Positions 6,911 through 14,194 of a stretch of 22,270 nucleotides of DNA are shown here, in pieces. The stretch is from positions 1 to 22,270 of the forward strand of contig JAHFPK010000011.1 in NCBI GenBank assembly GCA_023266715.1. The letters run 5' to 3'. Made by a program: the position numbers and the translations under genes. Every line of letters begins with the position of its first letter. Position 1 is the first letter of the stretch. Source of the DNA: Hyphomicrobiales bacterium (GTDB lineage: Bacteria; Pseudomonadota; Alphaproteobacteria; Rhizobiales; Aestuariivirgaceae). The notes beneath the pieces are model-generated. The model made no database searches, was not told the origin of the DNA, and saw only the letters and a list, made by a program, of their open reading frames with translations.

Positions 6911-7522
6911 ATGACATTGTCTGCACTGGTTATTTTCTTCGTGGCTGAATTTGTGTTCGCGGTCACGCCGGGACCCAGTGTTGCGGCCTTGGTTACCCGC
7001 GTCATCAGCCGGGCCTGGCGCAGTGTGTTGCCGTTTCTCGCGGCCATGTGGCTGGGTGAAATCATCTGGCTCACCTGTGCCGTTGCGGGCCTGAGCTACA
7101 TCGCGCAATCTTTCCACTGGGCCTTTGTCGTCCTCAAATATCTGGGTGCGGCCTATCTGTTTTATCTCGCTTACAATATGTGGATGGCACGCGTTGATGA
7201 AAAAGAGGCCGTCCTGCCAAAAAGCGAAAAGCCCGCACGCATGTTTTTTACCGGCTTTGCGGTTACGCTTGGAAACCCCAAGCTCATGATTTTCTACGTC
7301 GCGTTCCTGCCGTCAATCATTGATCTGGCACTGGTGACACCTTTTATCTGGCTGGAACTGACACTGACCTTGGGTGTGGCCCTGATCGTAGGTGATTTTC
7401 TTTGGGTGCTGCTCGCAAGCCAAGCGCGGCGCTGGCTGAAAAGCCCGCGGGCCGTGGAGCTCGCCAATCGCATCAGCGCAACAGTTATGGGCGGAGCGGT
7501 AATGGCGATTGCAGCGGAATGA
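6911..7522 (+). CDS. LysE/RhtB-family amino acid exporter
   Basis: A 203-residue inner-membrane protein of the LysE/RhtB translocator family, the usual length. Residues 1-25 form a first membrane helix followed by the family motif TPGPSV. About six hydrophobic segments can be made out, with a charged loop (MARVDEKEAVLPKSEKPAR) near the middle and GNPKLMIFYVAFLP afterwards, another family hallmark. I start at MTLSAL because GAGGGG lies six bases upstream; an upstream in-frame start would lie inside mgsC. The gene is transcribed with the operon (26 bases after mgsC, 33 before gmaS). The substrate is unknown. Export of surplus N-methylglutamate, glutamylmethylamide or another amino acid would fit the context. 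Confidence 0.88.
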   Translation: MTLSALVIFFVAEFVFAVTPGPSVAALVTRVISRAWRSVLPFLAAMWLGEIIWLTCAVAGLSYIAQSFHWAFVVLKYLGAAYLFYLAYNMWMARVDEKEAVLPKSEKPARMFFTGFAVTLGNPKLMIFYVAFLPSIIDLALVTPFIWLELTLTLGVALIVGDFLWVLLASQARRWLKSPRAVELANRISATVMGGAVMAIAAE

Positions 7523-7555
7523 GATTTCAAAAAACAATAATCGGGAGTGAATGTT

Positions 7556-8863
7556 ATGGCGGGTGAATTAGAGGCATATGCCAAGAAGAACAAAGTAAAA
7601 TTCTTCTTGTTCAATTTTACCGATCTGTTTGGCACCCAGCGTGCAAAGCTGGTGCCAGCGGAAGCGGCAACAAAGATGCAGAAGGCAGGCGCAGGCTTTG
7701 CGGGCTTTGCCACTTGGCTTGATCAGACACCAGCACATCCGGACATTCTGGTGATGCCAGATCCCAGCATGATTATTCCGCTGCCATGGCGGCCCGATGT
7801 GGCCTGGGTGGCAGGCGATCCCTGGATGAGCGGCAAGCCCTTGGAACAGGCGCCCCGCTATGCGCTGAAAAAAGCGGTGGAGAAAACCGCCAAGAGCAAT
7901 CTCAAGCTGATGGCAGGGGTTGAGCCGGAATTCTTTTTGATCAATGCGGATGGCACACAGATTTCCGATGGGCGGGATACGCAGGAAAAGCCTTGCTATG
8001 ACCAGGCGGCAATCATGCGCCGTCTCGATGTGATCACTGAAATTACCACGACCATGATTCAATTGGGTTGGGGCACCTACCAGAACGATCATGAAGATGC
8101 CAATGGCCAATTTGAGATCAATTGGGACTTCAACGATGCGTTGACGACTGCCGACCAGCTCGCCTTTTTCAAATTCATGGTGAAATCCATTGCCGAGAAG
8201 CATGGGCTTCGCGCCACCTTCATGCCCAAGCCTTTTATCAATCTCACGGGCAGTGGTTGTCACGTTCATCTTTCCGTTTGGGACAATGCGCGCAAGAAAA
8301 ATCTTTTCCATGATGACAAGGACGAGATGGGCCTGTCACCCATGGCCTATCACTTTCTGGGCGGGCTCATTCATCACGCGGAATCGCTGGTGGCGATTAC
8401 CAACCCGACGGTGAACTCCTACAAGCGCATCAATGCGCCGCGCACGGTTTCGGGGGCCACGTGGTCTCCCAATACGGTGACTTTCGGCGGCAACAACCGC
8501 ACGCACATGGTGCGCATTCCCGATGCGGGGCGCACTGAGTTCCGTTTGCCGGATAATGCGGCCAATCCCTATCTGATGCTGGCTTCCATCATGGCCGCGG
8601 GCATGCACGGCATTGAAGCAAAGATGGATCCGGGCAAGCGCCTTGACATCGACATGTATGCGGAAGGCCATACGGTCAAGAATGCCAAGAAGCTGCCGCT
8701 CAATCTGCTTGATGCCCTGCGCAATTTCGAGAAGGACACATACTTGCGGGAGGCTCTGGGGGCTGAAATCTCGTCAGCCTATCTCAAGCTGAAGCACAAT
8801 GAGTGGAACCAATACTGCCGACACCTCACGCAATGGGAGCGCGACACGACGCTGGATTGTTAG
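7556..8863 (+). CDS. gmaS: Gamma-glutamylmethylamide synthetase (glutamine synthetase family)
   Basis: Condenses glutamate and methylamine with ATP to gamma-glutamylmethylamide, the entry step of the indirect methylamine route. The protein is 435 residues with a glutamine synthetase fold. Visible motifs are GVEPEFF (121-127), the QNDHEDANGQFEIN metal/ATP region (176-189), GSGCHVHLS (232-240), NPTVNSYKR (283-291) and EFRLPDNAANPYL (328-340). Databases often call this group type III glutamate-ammonia ligase. Linkage to mgs and mgd genes argues for GmaS rather than housekeeping GlnA. I start at the ATG 7556 with GGGAG eight bases upstream; a GTG nine bases earlier is also in frame and would overlap that ribosome site. 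Confidence 0.93.
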   Translation: MAGELEAYAKKNKVKFFLFNFTDLFGTQRAKLVPAEAATKMQKAGAGFAGFATWLDQTPAHPDILVMPDPSMIIPLPWRPDVAWVAGDPWMSGKPLEQAPRYALKKAVEKTAKSNLKLMAGVEPEFFLINADGTQISDGRDTQEKPCYDQAAIMRRLDVITEITTTMIQLGWGTYQNDHEDANGQFEINWDFNDALTTADQLAFFKFMVKSIAEKHGLRATFMPKPFINLTGSGCHVHLSVWDNARKKNLFHDDKDEMGLSPMAYHFLGGLIHHAESLVAITNPTVNSYKRINAPRTVSGATWSPNTVTFGGNNRTHMVRIPDAGRTEFRLPDNAANPYLMLASIMAAGMHGIEAKMDPGKRLDIDMYAEGHTVKNAKKLPLNLLDALRNFEKDTYLREALGAEISSAYLKLKHNEWNQYCRHLTQWERDTTLDC

Positions 8864-8872
8864 ACATCATCT

Positions 8873-8948
8873 CTCCATGGTCGCACTTGATGCGACCACC
8901 CAGACTTGGCCAAAGGGCTGGGTGGTCGGGTCAAGCCCGACCATGGAG
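8873..8948. repeat. Double-hairpin inverted repeat in the gmaS-mgdA gap
   Basis: Two 31-base arms (8873-8903 and 8918-8948) are inverted copies of each other with four mismatches. Each arm is also a hairpin of its own: GGTCGCA/TGCGACC with loop CTTGA on the left and GGTCGGG/CCCGACC with loop TCAAG on the right. The mismatches between arms are compensated within each small hairpin. The loops are complementary to each other. The unit is bounded by CTCCATGG and CCATGGAG. Palindromes of the GGTCGGGTCAAGCCCGACC type are widespread intergenic elements in alphaproteobacteria. Its right end contributes GGAG of the only good ribosome site before mgdA. Confidence 0.88.
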
Positions 8949-8965
8949 GTAAAGAAAAGCCTGAA

Positions 8966-10216
8966 ATGAAATACTCCGTCTTCTCACTTCTGAAAAGCAC
9001 GCTGTCGGGTCACAAGAAGTGGCCTCCGGCATGGCGCGATCCCCAGCCAAAAAAGGATTATGACGTCATCATCATCGGGGGTGGCGGGCATGGGCTGGCG
9101 ACCGCCTATTATCTGGCGAAAGTGCATGGCATCAGCAATGTGGCGGTGCTGGAAAAATCCTGGCTGGGATCCGGCAATGTCGGACGCAATACAACGATTA
9201 TCCGCTCCAACTACATGCTGCCGGGCAATAATCCGTTTTACGAATGGTCGATGAAGCTGTGGGAAGGGCTGGAACAGGATTTCAATTTCAACGCCATGGT
9301 TTCCCAGCGCGGCGTTTTGAATCTCTGCCACAGCGATCCGCAGAGGGACGCGTTCGCGCGGCGTGGCAATGCCATGCGCATTGATGGGGTGGATGCGGAA
9401 CTTCTTGATACGGAAGCCGTGCGCGACATGTATCCGTTCCTAGATTTCAACAATGCGCGCTTTCCGATCAAGGGCGGCATATTGCAACGGCGCGGCGGCA
9501 CGGTGCGCCACGATGCGGTGGCCTGGGGCTATGCGCGCGGCGCGGATTCGCGCGGCGTTGACATCATCCAGAACTGCGAAGTGACAGGCATCAAGACGGT
9601 GAAGGGTAAAGTTGCCGGAGTGCAGACTAACAGAGGTTTCATCGGCTGCAAGAAGCTGGGCCTTGCGGCGGCAGGAAATTCTTCGGAAGTGGCCGCCATG
9701 GCGGGCCTGAAGTTGCCGATTGAAAGCCATGTTTTGCAGGCCTTCGTGTCGGAAGGATTGAAGCCTTATATCGACGGTGTTGTGACCTTTGGCGCCGGGC
9801 ACTTCTATGTTTCGCAATCGGACAAGGGCGGGCTGGTTTTCGGGGGTGATATTGATGGTTACAATTCCTATGCGCGGCGCGGCAATCTGCCGATGGTTGA
9901 GCATGTAATTGAAGCGGGTGTTGCGATGATCCCCGGCCTTGCCCGGGTACGGGTGTTGCGCTCATGGGGCGGCGTCATGGATATGTCGATGGATGGGTCA
10001 CCGATCATCGACAAGACTTCGATTGATGGGCTCTATCTCAATGCGGGCTGGTGCTATGGCGGCTTCAAGGCCACGCCGGCCTCGGGTTGGTGCTTTGCCC
10101 ACACAATTGCAAATAACGAACCACACAAGCTGAATGCCGCCTATCGTTTGGATCGGTTTCGCAGGGGCTACATGATCGACGAAAAAGGGCAGGGCGCCAC
10201 GCCCAATTTGCACTGA
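8966..10216 (+). CDS. mgdA: N-methylglutamate dehydrogenase subunit A, sarcosine oxidase beta-like flavoprotein
   Basis: Substrate-oxidising flavoprotein subunit of N-methylglutamate dehydrogenase, homologous to SoxB of heterotetrameric sarcosine oxidase. The protein is 416 residues, matching the family. An N-terminal dinucleotide-binding fold (VIIIGGGGHGLATAYYLAK, from residue 35) binds FAD. His182 in RRGGTVRHDAVAWG aligns by context with the SoxB histidine that carries covalent FMN. The C-terminal segment GLYLNAGWCYGGFKATPASG is the expected FAD-contacting end. I choose the ATG at 8966 (MKYSVFSLL); a TTG at 8906 would put the coding start inside the repeat. The best ribosome site GGAGGT is 15 bases upstream, rather distant. 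Sarcosine oxidase is the alternative, made unlikely by gmaS and mgsABC in the same operon. Confidence 0.9.
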   Translation: MKYSVFSLLKSTLSGHKKWPPAWRDPQPKKDYDVIIIGGGGHGLATAYYLAKVHGISNVAVLEKSWLGSGNVGRNTTIIRSNYMLPGNNPFYEWSMKLWEGLEQDFNFNAMVSQRGVLNLCHSDPQRDAFARRGNAMRIDGVDAELLDTEAVRDMYPFLDFNNARFPIKGGILQRRGGTVRHDAVAWGYARGADSRGVDIIQNCEVTGIKTVKGKVAGVQTNRGFIGCKKLGLAAAGNSSEVAAMAGLKLPIESHVLQAFVSEGLKPYIDGVVTFGAGHFYVSQSDKGGLVFGGDIDGYNSYARRGNLPMVEHVIEAGVAMIPGLARVRVLRSWGGVMDMSMDGSPIIDKTSIDGLYLNAGWCYGGFKATPASGWCFAHTIANNEPHKLNAAYRLDRFRRGYMIDEKGQGATPNLH

Positions 10217-10246
10217 TGGAAAGTATGAAACCATTGCAAGTAAGAG

Positions 10247-10319
10247 CCCTAATCCGCCCTTCGGGCACCTTCTCCCATGCAAGAGCACGGGAGAAGGTGG
10301 CCGACAGGCCGGATGAGGG
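10247..10319. repeat. Nested inverted repeat in the mgdA-mgdB gap
   Basis: An outer inverted repeat CCCTAATCCG (10247-10256) pairs with CGGATGAGGG (10310-10319) with one mismatch. A perfect inner stem CACCTTCTCCC (10266-10276) pairs with GGGAGAAGGTG (10289-10299). The pattern is that of the dispersed TTCTCCC...GGGAGAA elements common in intergenic DNA of rhizobia and relatives, and is related in sequence to the first hairpin in the mgsB-mgsC gap. No T run follows, so it is unlikely to be an intrinsic terminator. Confidence 0.85.
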
Positions 10320-10333
10320 CCCTTCGGCACCCA

Positions 10334-10348
10334 CCTCGGGACGAGGGG
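10334..10348 (+). promoter_or_regulatory. Small hairpin covering the mgdB ribosome binding site
   Basis: CCTCG (10334-10338) can pair with CGAGG (10342-10346) over a GGA loop, and the right arm runs into GAGGGG (10343-10348), the ribosome site seven bases before the mgdB ATG. In a folded mRNA this would partly hide the site. The stem is only five pairs, so the effect may be slight or nil. Confidence 0.35.
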
Positions 10349-10355
10349 TTTCTCT

Positions 10356-10637
10356 ATGCGCATAAACTGCCCCCATTGCGGAACACGGCCCGTGGAAGAG
10401 TTCACCTTTAATGGCGACGCTTCCGTGCAAAGGCCAGCATCCAATGATCCCAAGACGATGGATCAGTGGTTTGACTATGTCTATCTGCGTGACAATCCAA
10501 AGGGCCGCTTTGATGAATATGTGCATCATTCAAGCGGCTGCCGCGCCTGGCTGGTGGTGACGCGCGATACGCAAACGCACGAAGTGTTTGGCGTTGTGAC
10601 GGCGCGCGACCATGCGAAGAAGCGAGTGAAGGCATGA
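10356..10637 (+). CDS. mgdB: N-methylglutamate dehydrogenase subunit B, sarcosine oxidase delta-like
   Basis: Small zinc-binding subunit, 93 residues, homologous to SoxD. Cys5 and Cys8 in the N-terminal CPHCG, together with His58 and Cys62 in VHHSSGC, match the zinc ligands of SoxD. The middle contains DQWFDYVYLRDNPKG and the end RAWLVVTRDTQTHEV, both typical of the family. In sarcosine oxidase this subunit has a structural role at the edge of the complex. It overlaps mgdC by four bases (ATGA), implying coupled translation and equal stoichiometry. Confidence 0.92.
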   Translation: MRINCPHCGTRPVEEFTFNGDASVQRPASNDPKTMDQWFDYVYLRDNPKGRFDEYVHHSSGCRAWLVVTRDTQTHEVFGVVTARDHAKKRVKA

Positions 10638-13552
10638 CCGGGTTTCGCTTAGCCAAAGGCGGTTTGGTTGATCGTTCAACCGCGCTGAATTTCCAGTTTG
10701 ATGGCAAAGTGTTCTCAGGCCTTGCGGGCGATACGCTGGCCTCCGCGTTGATTGCCAATGACGTGCATCTCATGGGGCGCTCGTTCAAATACCACAGGCC
10801 GCGGGGGGTCATTTCGGCTGGCAGTTCTGAACCCAATGCGCTGGTTGAACTGCGTGAGGGCCCGCGCAAGGAGGCGAATACGCGCGCAACAATGATTGAG
10901 CTTTATGATGGGCTGGTTGCCAAGAGCCAGAACCGTTGGCCTTCCCTTGATCTTGATGTCGGCGCTTTGAATTCGATTGTCTCGGCCATGTTTGTCGCGG
11001 GGTTCTATTACAAGACCTTCATGTGGCCCAAGAGTTTCTGGGAAAAAATCTATGAGCCGATTATCCGGAAGGCTGCTGGCTTGGGTGTCGCTTCCAAGGA
11101 AGCTGATCCCGACAAGTATGAAAAGGCCTATGCCCATTGCGATTTGATGGTGGTGGGCTCTGGCCCCACGGGCCTGATGGCAGCGCTTGCGGCGGCGCGT
11201 TCCGGTGCCCGCGTAATTCTCGCAGATGAAAGTGCAGCACTTGGCGGTTCGCTGCTTAATGAGAATGAAGAGATCGGCGGGCAATCGGGCGGCGACTGGG
11301 CGGCGGGTGTGATCGCCGAGCTAGCCTCCATGTCTAACGTTACGCTCATGCCGCGCACCACAATCTTTGGCTGGTATGACGACAACATATTTGGGGCCGT
11401 CGAGCGCGTGAACGACCATGTGCTGGAACCATCGCCTTATGAGCCGCGCCAGCGCTATTGGCGGATCATGGCAAAGCGCGCCGTGATGGCCGCGGGGGCG
11501 GAAGAGCGCCCCATCGTGTTCGGCGGCAATGATGTGCCGGGCGTGATGCTGGCTTTTGCGATGCGGACCTATGCCAACCGGTATGCCGCTGCGGCGGGCA
11601 AATCGGTTGTGGTCTTTACCAATAATAATTCGGGTTACCGCACGGCGCGGGACATGAAGGCTCATGGAGTTCATGTGGAGGCGATTATCGACTCGCGCAA
11701 GGAGTCTCTTGCGGATGCAAGTGGTGTTCGGGTTCTTCGCGGTGGCATGATTACCAACGTGACGGGTGGCAAGCGTGTGACTGGCGTTGAACTCGCCGAC
11801 CATCGCGGCATTTCCTGTGATGCGGTTGCCATGTCTGGCGGCTGGAGCCCGATTGTAAATCTTATGTACCATCGCGGCGCGAAACCGAAATGGGATGAAC
11901 GCATTGCCGGATTTGTGCCGACCAATGTTGGGGAGGCTTTTGTTGCCGCAGGTTCGGCCGCGGGCAAGATGCTGCTTTCGGAATGTCTTGCGGATGGGGC
12001 GCGGGCTGGCACGCTGAAGGGGAAGACGCCCGCCATTCCCAAATGCCGGGACGAGGCCTTTGCGGTGACGCCCCTGTGGTGGGTGAAGGGTTCTGCTGGC
12101 AAGGCCTTCGTGGATTATCAGAATGATTCAACGGCGAAGGACCTGCCCTTGGCGGCGCAGGAGGGCTACCGCGATATTGAGCTTGCCAAGCGTTATACCA
12201 CGGCGGGGATGGCTACGGACCAGGGCAAGCTTGGCAATGTGAATGCGATTGCAATTCTTGCCGAAGCCACGGGCCGCACGATGGATCAGGTAGGAACAAC
12301 GACATTCCGCCCTTATTACACGCCGGTATCATTTGGCGCGATTGCGGGACCCTTTGTGGGCCATCATTTCCAGCCGGTTCGGAAAACGCCTCTCCATGAA
12401 TGGGCGGAAGAGCAAGGTGCGGTGTTTGTTGAAACCGGGTTGTGGATGCGTTCCTCGTGGTTTCCGCAGAAGCGCGAGGATTGGCTGGCCAGCGCCTCGC
12501 GGGAAGTCCTGGCAACACGCGAAAGGGTTGGCCTCTGCGATGTTTCAACCCTTGGCAAGATTGATGTGCAGGGAAATGACGCCGCGGAGTTTCTGAACCG
12601 GCTCTATTGCAATACGTTCAGCACGCTTGATGTGGGCAAGGCGCGCTATGGTCTGATGCTGCGCGAAGATGGTATCGTGTTTGACGATGGCACGACCTCG
12701 CGCTTGGCCGCCGATCATTTCCTGATGACAACAACCACGGCCAATGCGGCGCGAGTGATGTCGCATATGGAATTCTGCCATCAGGCCCATTGGCATGATC
12801 TCGACGTGCAGTATGTTTCGGTGACGGAACAATGGGCGCAGATGGCGATTGCCGGGCCGAAGGCGCGGACCACGCTGCAAAAAATTGTAGATGGCGCGAC
12901 GCTGGATGATGCGAGCTTTCCTTATCTGGCAGCCAAGGAAATCAGCATTCTTGGTGGCATGACGGCACGGCTGTTCCGCATTTCATTTTCCGGCGAGCAT
13001 GCCTATGAGCTTGCGGTGCCTGCGGACTATGGGAACATGGTGGCTCGCAGCATCATGCAGGCCGGGGAAGAGTTTGGCATCACGCCTTATGGCATTGAGG
13101 CACTTTCAATCATGCGCATTGAAAAGGGCCATGTGGCGGGCGGCGAATTGAATGGCACGACAACGGCCGGTGATCTCGGCCTTGGCAAAATGATGTCGTC
13201 CAAGAAGGATTATATCGGGCGCATGATGGCGGCGCGTGAAGGGCTCATGGACAAGAACCGCCAAAGCGTTGTGGGCATCAGGCCGTCTGATGCCAGGGAT
13301 AAAATTCGCGCCGGCTCCCATCTCTTGAAAAAAGATGATGCGCCTTCGATGGCAGCGGACCAAGGTTATATTTCATCCGTTGCGTGGTCACCGATGCTGA
13401 ACATGTGGCTGGGGTTGGCCTTGCTTGCAAATGGCCGGGAGCGCCATGGCGAAGTGGTGAAGATTTTCGATGGCGTCCGCAACATTCACATGTATGGCGT
13501 AATCTGCGATCCCATGCACTACGACAGGGAGAACAAGAAACTCCATGTCTGA
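10634..13552 (+). CDS. mgdC: N-methylglutamate dehydrogenase subunit C, sarcosine oxidase alpha-like
   Basis: Large subunit, 972 residues, homologous to SoxA. In order: a ferredoxin-like N-terminal segment (about 18-75, with SFKYHRPRGVISAG); a pyridine-nucleotide/flavin fold beginning VVGSGPTGLMAALAAARSGA (GSGPTG at 175-180); a second nucleotide-binding region around AGKSVVVFTNNNSGYRTA; and from about residue 600 a GcvT-like domain (FPQKREDW, DVSTLGKIDVQG, SFSGEHAYELAVP, TAGDLGLGK). In sarcosine oxidase this last domain binds tetrahydrofolate, so the methyl group could leave as methylene-tetrahydrofolate rather than free formaldehyde. It is coupled to mgdB by a 4-base overlap and to mgdD by an 8-base overlap. 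Confidence 0.93.
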   Translation: MTGFRLAKGGLVDRSTALNFQFDGKVFSGLAGDTLASALIANDVHLMGRSFKYHRPRGVISAGSSEPNALVELREGPRKEANTRATMIELYDGLVAKSQNRWPSLDLDVGALNSIVSAMFVAGFYYKTFMWPKSFWEKIYEPIIRKAAGLGVASKEADPDKYEKAYAHCDLMVVGSGPTGLMAALAAARSGARVILADESAALGGSLLNENEEIGGQSGGDWAAGVIAELASMSNVTLMPRTTIFGWYDDNIFGAVERVNDHVLEPSPYEPRQRYWRIMAKRAVMAAGAEERPIVFGGNDVPGVMLAFAMRTYANRYAAAAGKSVVVFTNNNSGYRTARDMKAHGVHVEAIIDSRKESLADASGVRVLRGGMITNVTGGKRVTGVELADHRGISCDAVAMSGGWSPIVNLMYHRGAKPKWDERIAGFVPTNVGEAFVAAGSAAGKMLLSECLADGARAGTLKGKTPAIPKCRDEAFAVTPLWWVKGSAGKAFVDYQNDSTAKDLPLAAQEGYRDIELAKRYTTAGMATDQGKLGNVNAIAILAEATGRTMDQVGTTTFRPYYTPVSFGAIAGPFVGHHFQPVRKTPLHEWAEEQGAVFVETGLWMRSSWFPQKREDWLASASREVLATRERVGLCDVSTLGKIDVQGNDAAEFLNRLYCNTFSTLDVGKARYGLMLREDGIVFDDGTTSRLAADHFLMTTTTANAARVMSHMEFCHQAHWHDLDVQYVSVTEQWAQMAIAGPKARTTLQKIVDGATLDDASFPYLAAKEISILGGMTARLFRISFSGEHAYELAVPADYGNMVARSIMQAGEEFGITPYGIEALSIMRIEKGHVAGGELNGTTTAGDLGLGKMMSSKKDYIGRMMAAREGLMDKNRQSVVGIRPSDARDKIRAGSHLLKKDDAPSMAADQGYISSVAWSPMLNMWLGLALLANGRERHGEVVKIFDGVRNIHMYGVICDPMHYDRENKKLHV

Positions 13553-14084
13553 CCAATTCACCCGTATTTCGCCGCTTGCCGACATTGCCTTTCAAGGCCG
13601 CTTTGGTGCGGATCATGCCGCGCCCGGTGTCACGCTCTCGGTGCAGCATCCGGCAGCAATCGTGGCCGTCATTGCGCGGAAAGGTAAAGCCAAGGCTTTG
13701 GCGGAGGCTCTCCAGAACTGGCGGGGTGTACGCGCGCAATGGGCCGGGGCCGAGCAGTATTTCGTTCTGGACAAGCCCTTTGATGAGGTACGCAAAAAAC
13801 TCGATGGCCTTGCCTCCTGTTCCGACCAAAGCCACGGCCGGGCGATCATCCGGATTGAGGGGCCGAAGGTGCGTCATGTCCTGTGCAAGGGCACACCGGT
13901 TGATTTGCATGAGAGTGAATTTGAAATTGACAGGAGCGCGCTTACGCAGATGGCCCATGTGGGCGTACATCTCACGCGTATTGGGAGGGATGCCTTCGAG
14001 CTTTCGGTGTTCCGCGGTTTCTCGGAAAGCTTCTGGGAATGGCTGACTGAACAATCGGAAGAGTTTGGCTATCAGGTGATTTGA
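13545..14084 (+). CDS. mgdD: N-methylglutamate dehydrogenase subunit D, sarcosine oxidase gamma-like
   Basis: A 179-residue protein homologous to SoxG, the fourth subunit of the heterotetramer and distantly similar to GcvT. Sequence support is modest on its own (VTLSVQHPAAIVAVIARKG, RIEGPKVRHVLCKGTPVDLHE, FELSVFRGFSESFWEWL). The position directly after mgdC, with an ATGTCTGA overlap of eight bases, makes the assignment firm. The gene ends the operon. Its stop is followed almost at once by an inverted-repeat element shared with the convergent aminotransferase gene. Confidence 0.9.
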   Translation: MSDQFTRISPLADIAFQGRFGADHAAPGVTLSVQHPAAIVAVIARKGKAKALAEALQNWRGVRAQWAGAEQYFVLDKPFDEVRKKLDGLASCSDQSHGRAIIRIEGPKVRHVLCKGTPVDLHESEFEIDRSALTQMAHVGVHLTRIGRDAFELSVFRGFSESFWEWLTEQSEEFGYQVI

Positions 14085-14088
14085 AAAC

Positions 14089-14194
14089 CCTCATGCTGAG
14101 GTGCGAGCGGACAAAGCCCTCGAGCCTCGAAGCATCTGTTTCCGCTCCCGCCAACCCTTCGCGGCTCTGCTTCGCAGAGCACCTCAGGGTGAGG
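14089..14194. repeat. Inverted-repeat element in the convergent mgdD/aminotransferase gap
   Basis: Sixteen-base terminal inverted repeats (14089-14104 and 14179-14194) match except at two positions. Inside lies a perfect hairpin GCTCTGC-TTC-GCAGAGC (14164-14180). The element resembles the CCTCATGCTGAGG...CCTCAGGGTGAGG repeats common between genes of rhizobia and relatives. It fills nearly the whole gap between two convergent operons and could stop transcription or protect mRNA ends in both directions. No T run is present, so termination is not proven. Its right end overlaps the aminotransferase stop codon. Confidence 0.85.

Noticed and set aside
7556..8863. Reading as housekeeping glutamine synthetase
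   Set aside because: Sequence type and linkage to mgsABC and mgdABCD fit gamma-glutamylmethylamide synthetase better.
8966..14084. Reading as sarcosine oxidase soxBDAG
   Set aside because: Subunit order is the same, but gmaS and mgsABC in the operon point to N-methylglutamate dehydrogenase; no glycine-betaine or glyA-type neighbours are present.
14164..14180. Intrinsic terminator between mgdD and the aminotransferase gene
   Set aside because: The hairpin is perfect, but neither strand has a T run after it; it is better described as part of a repeat element.
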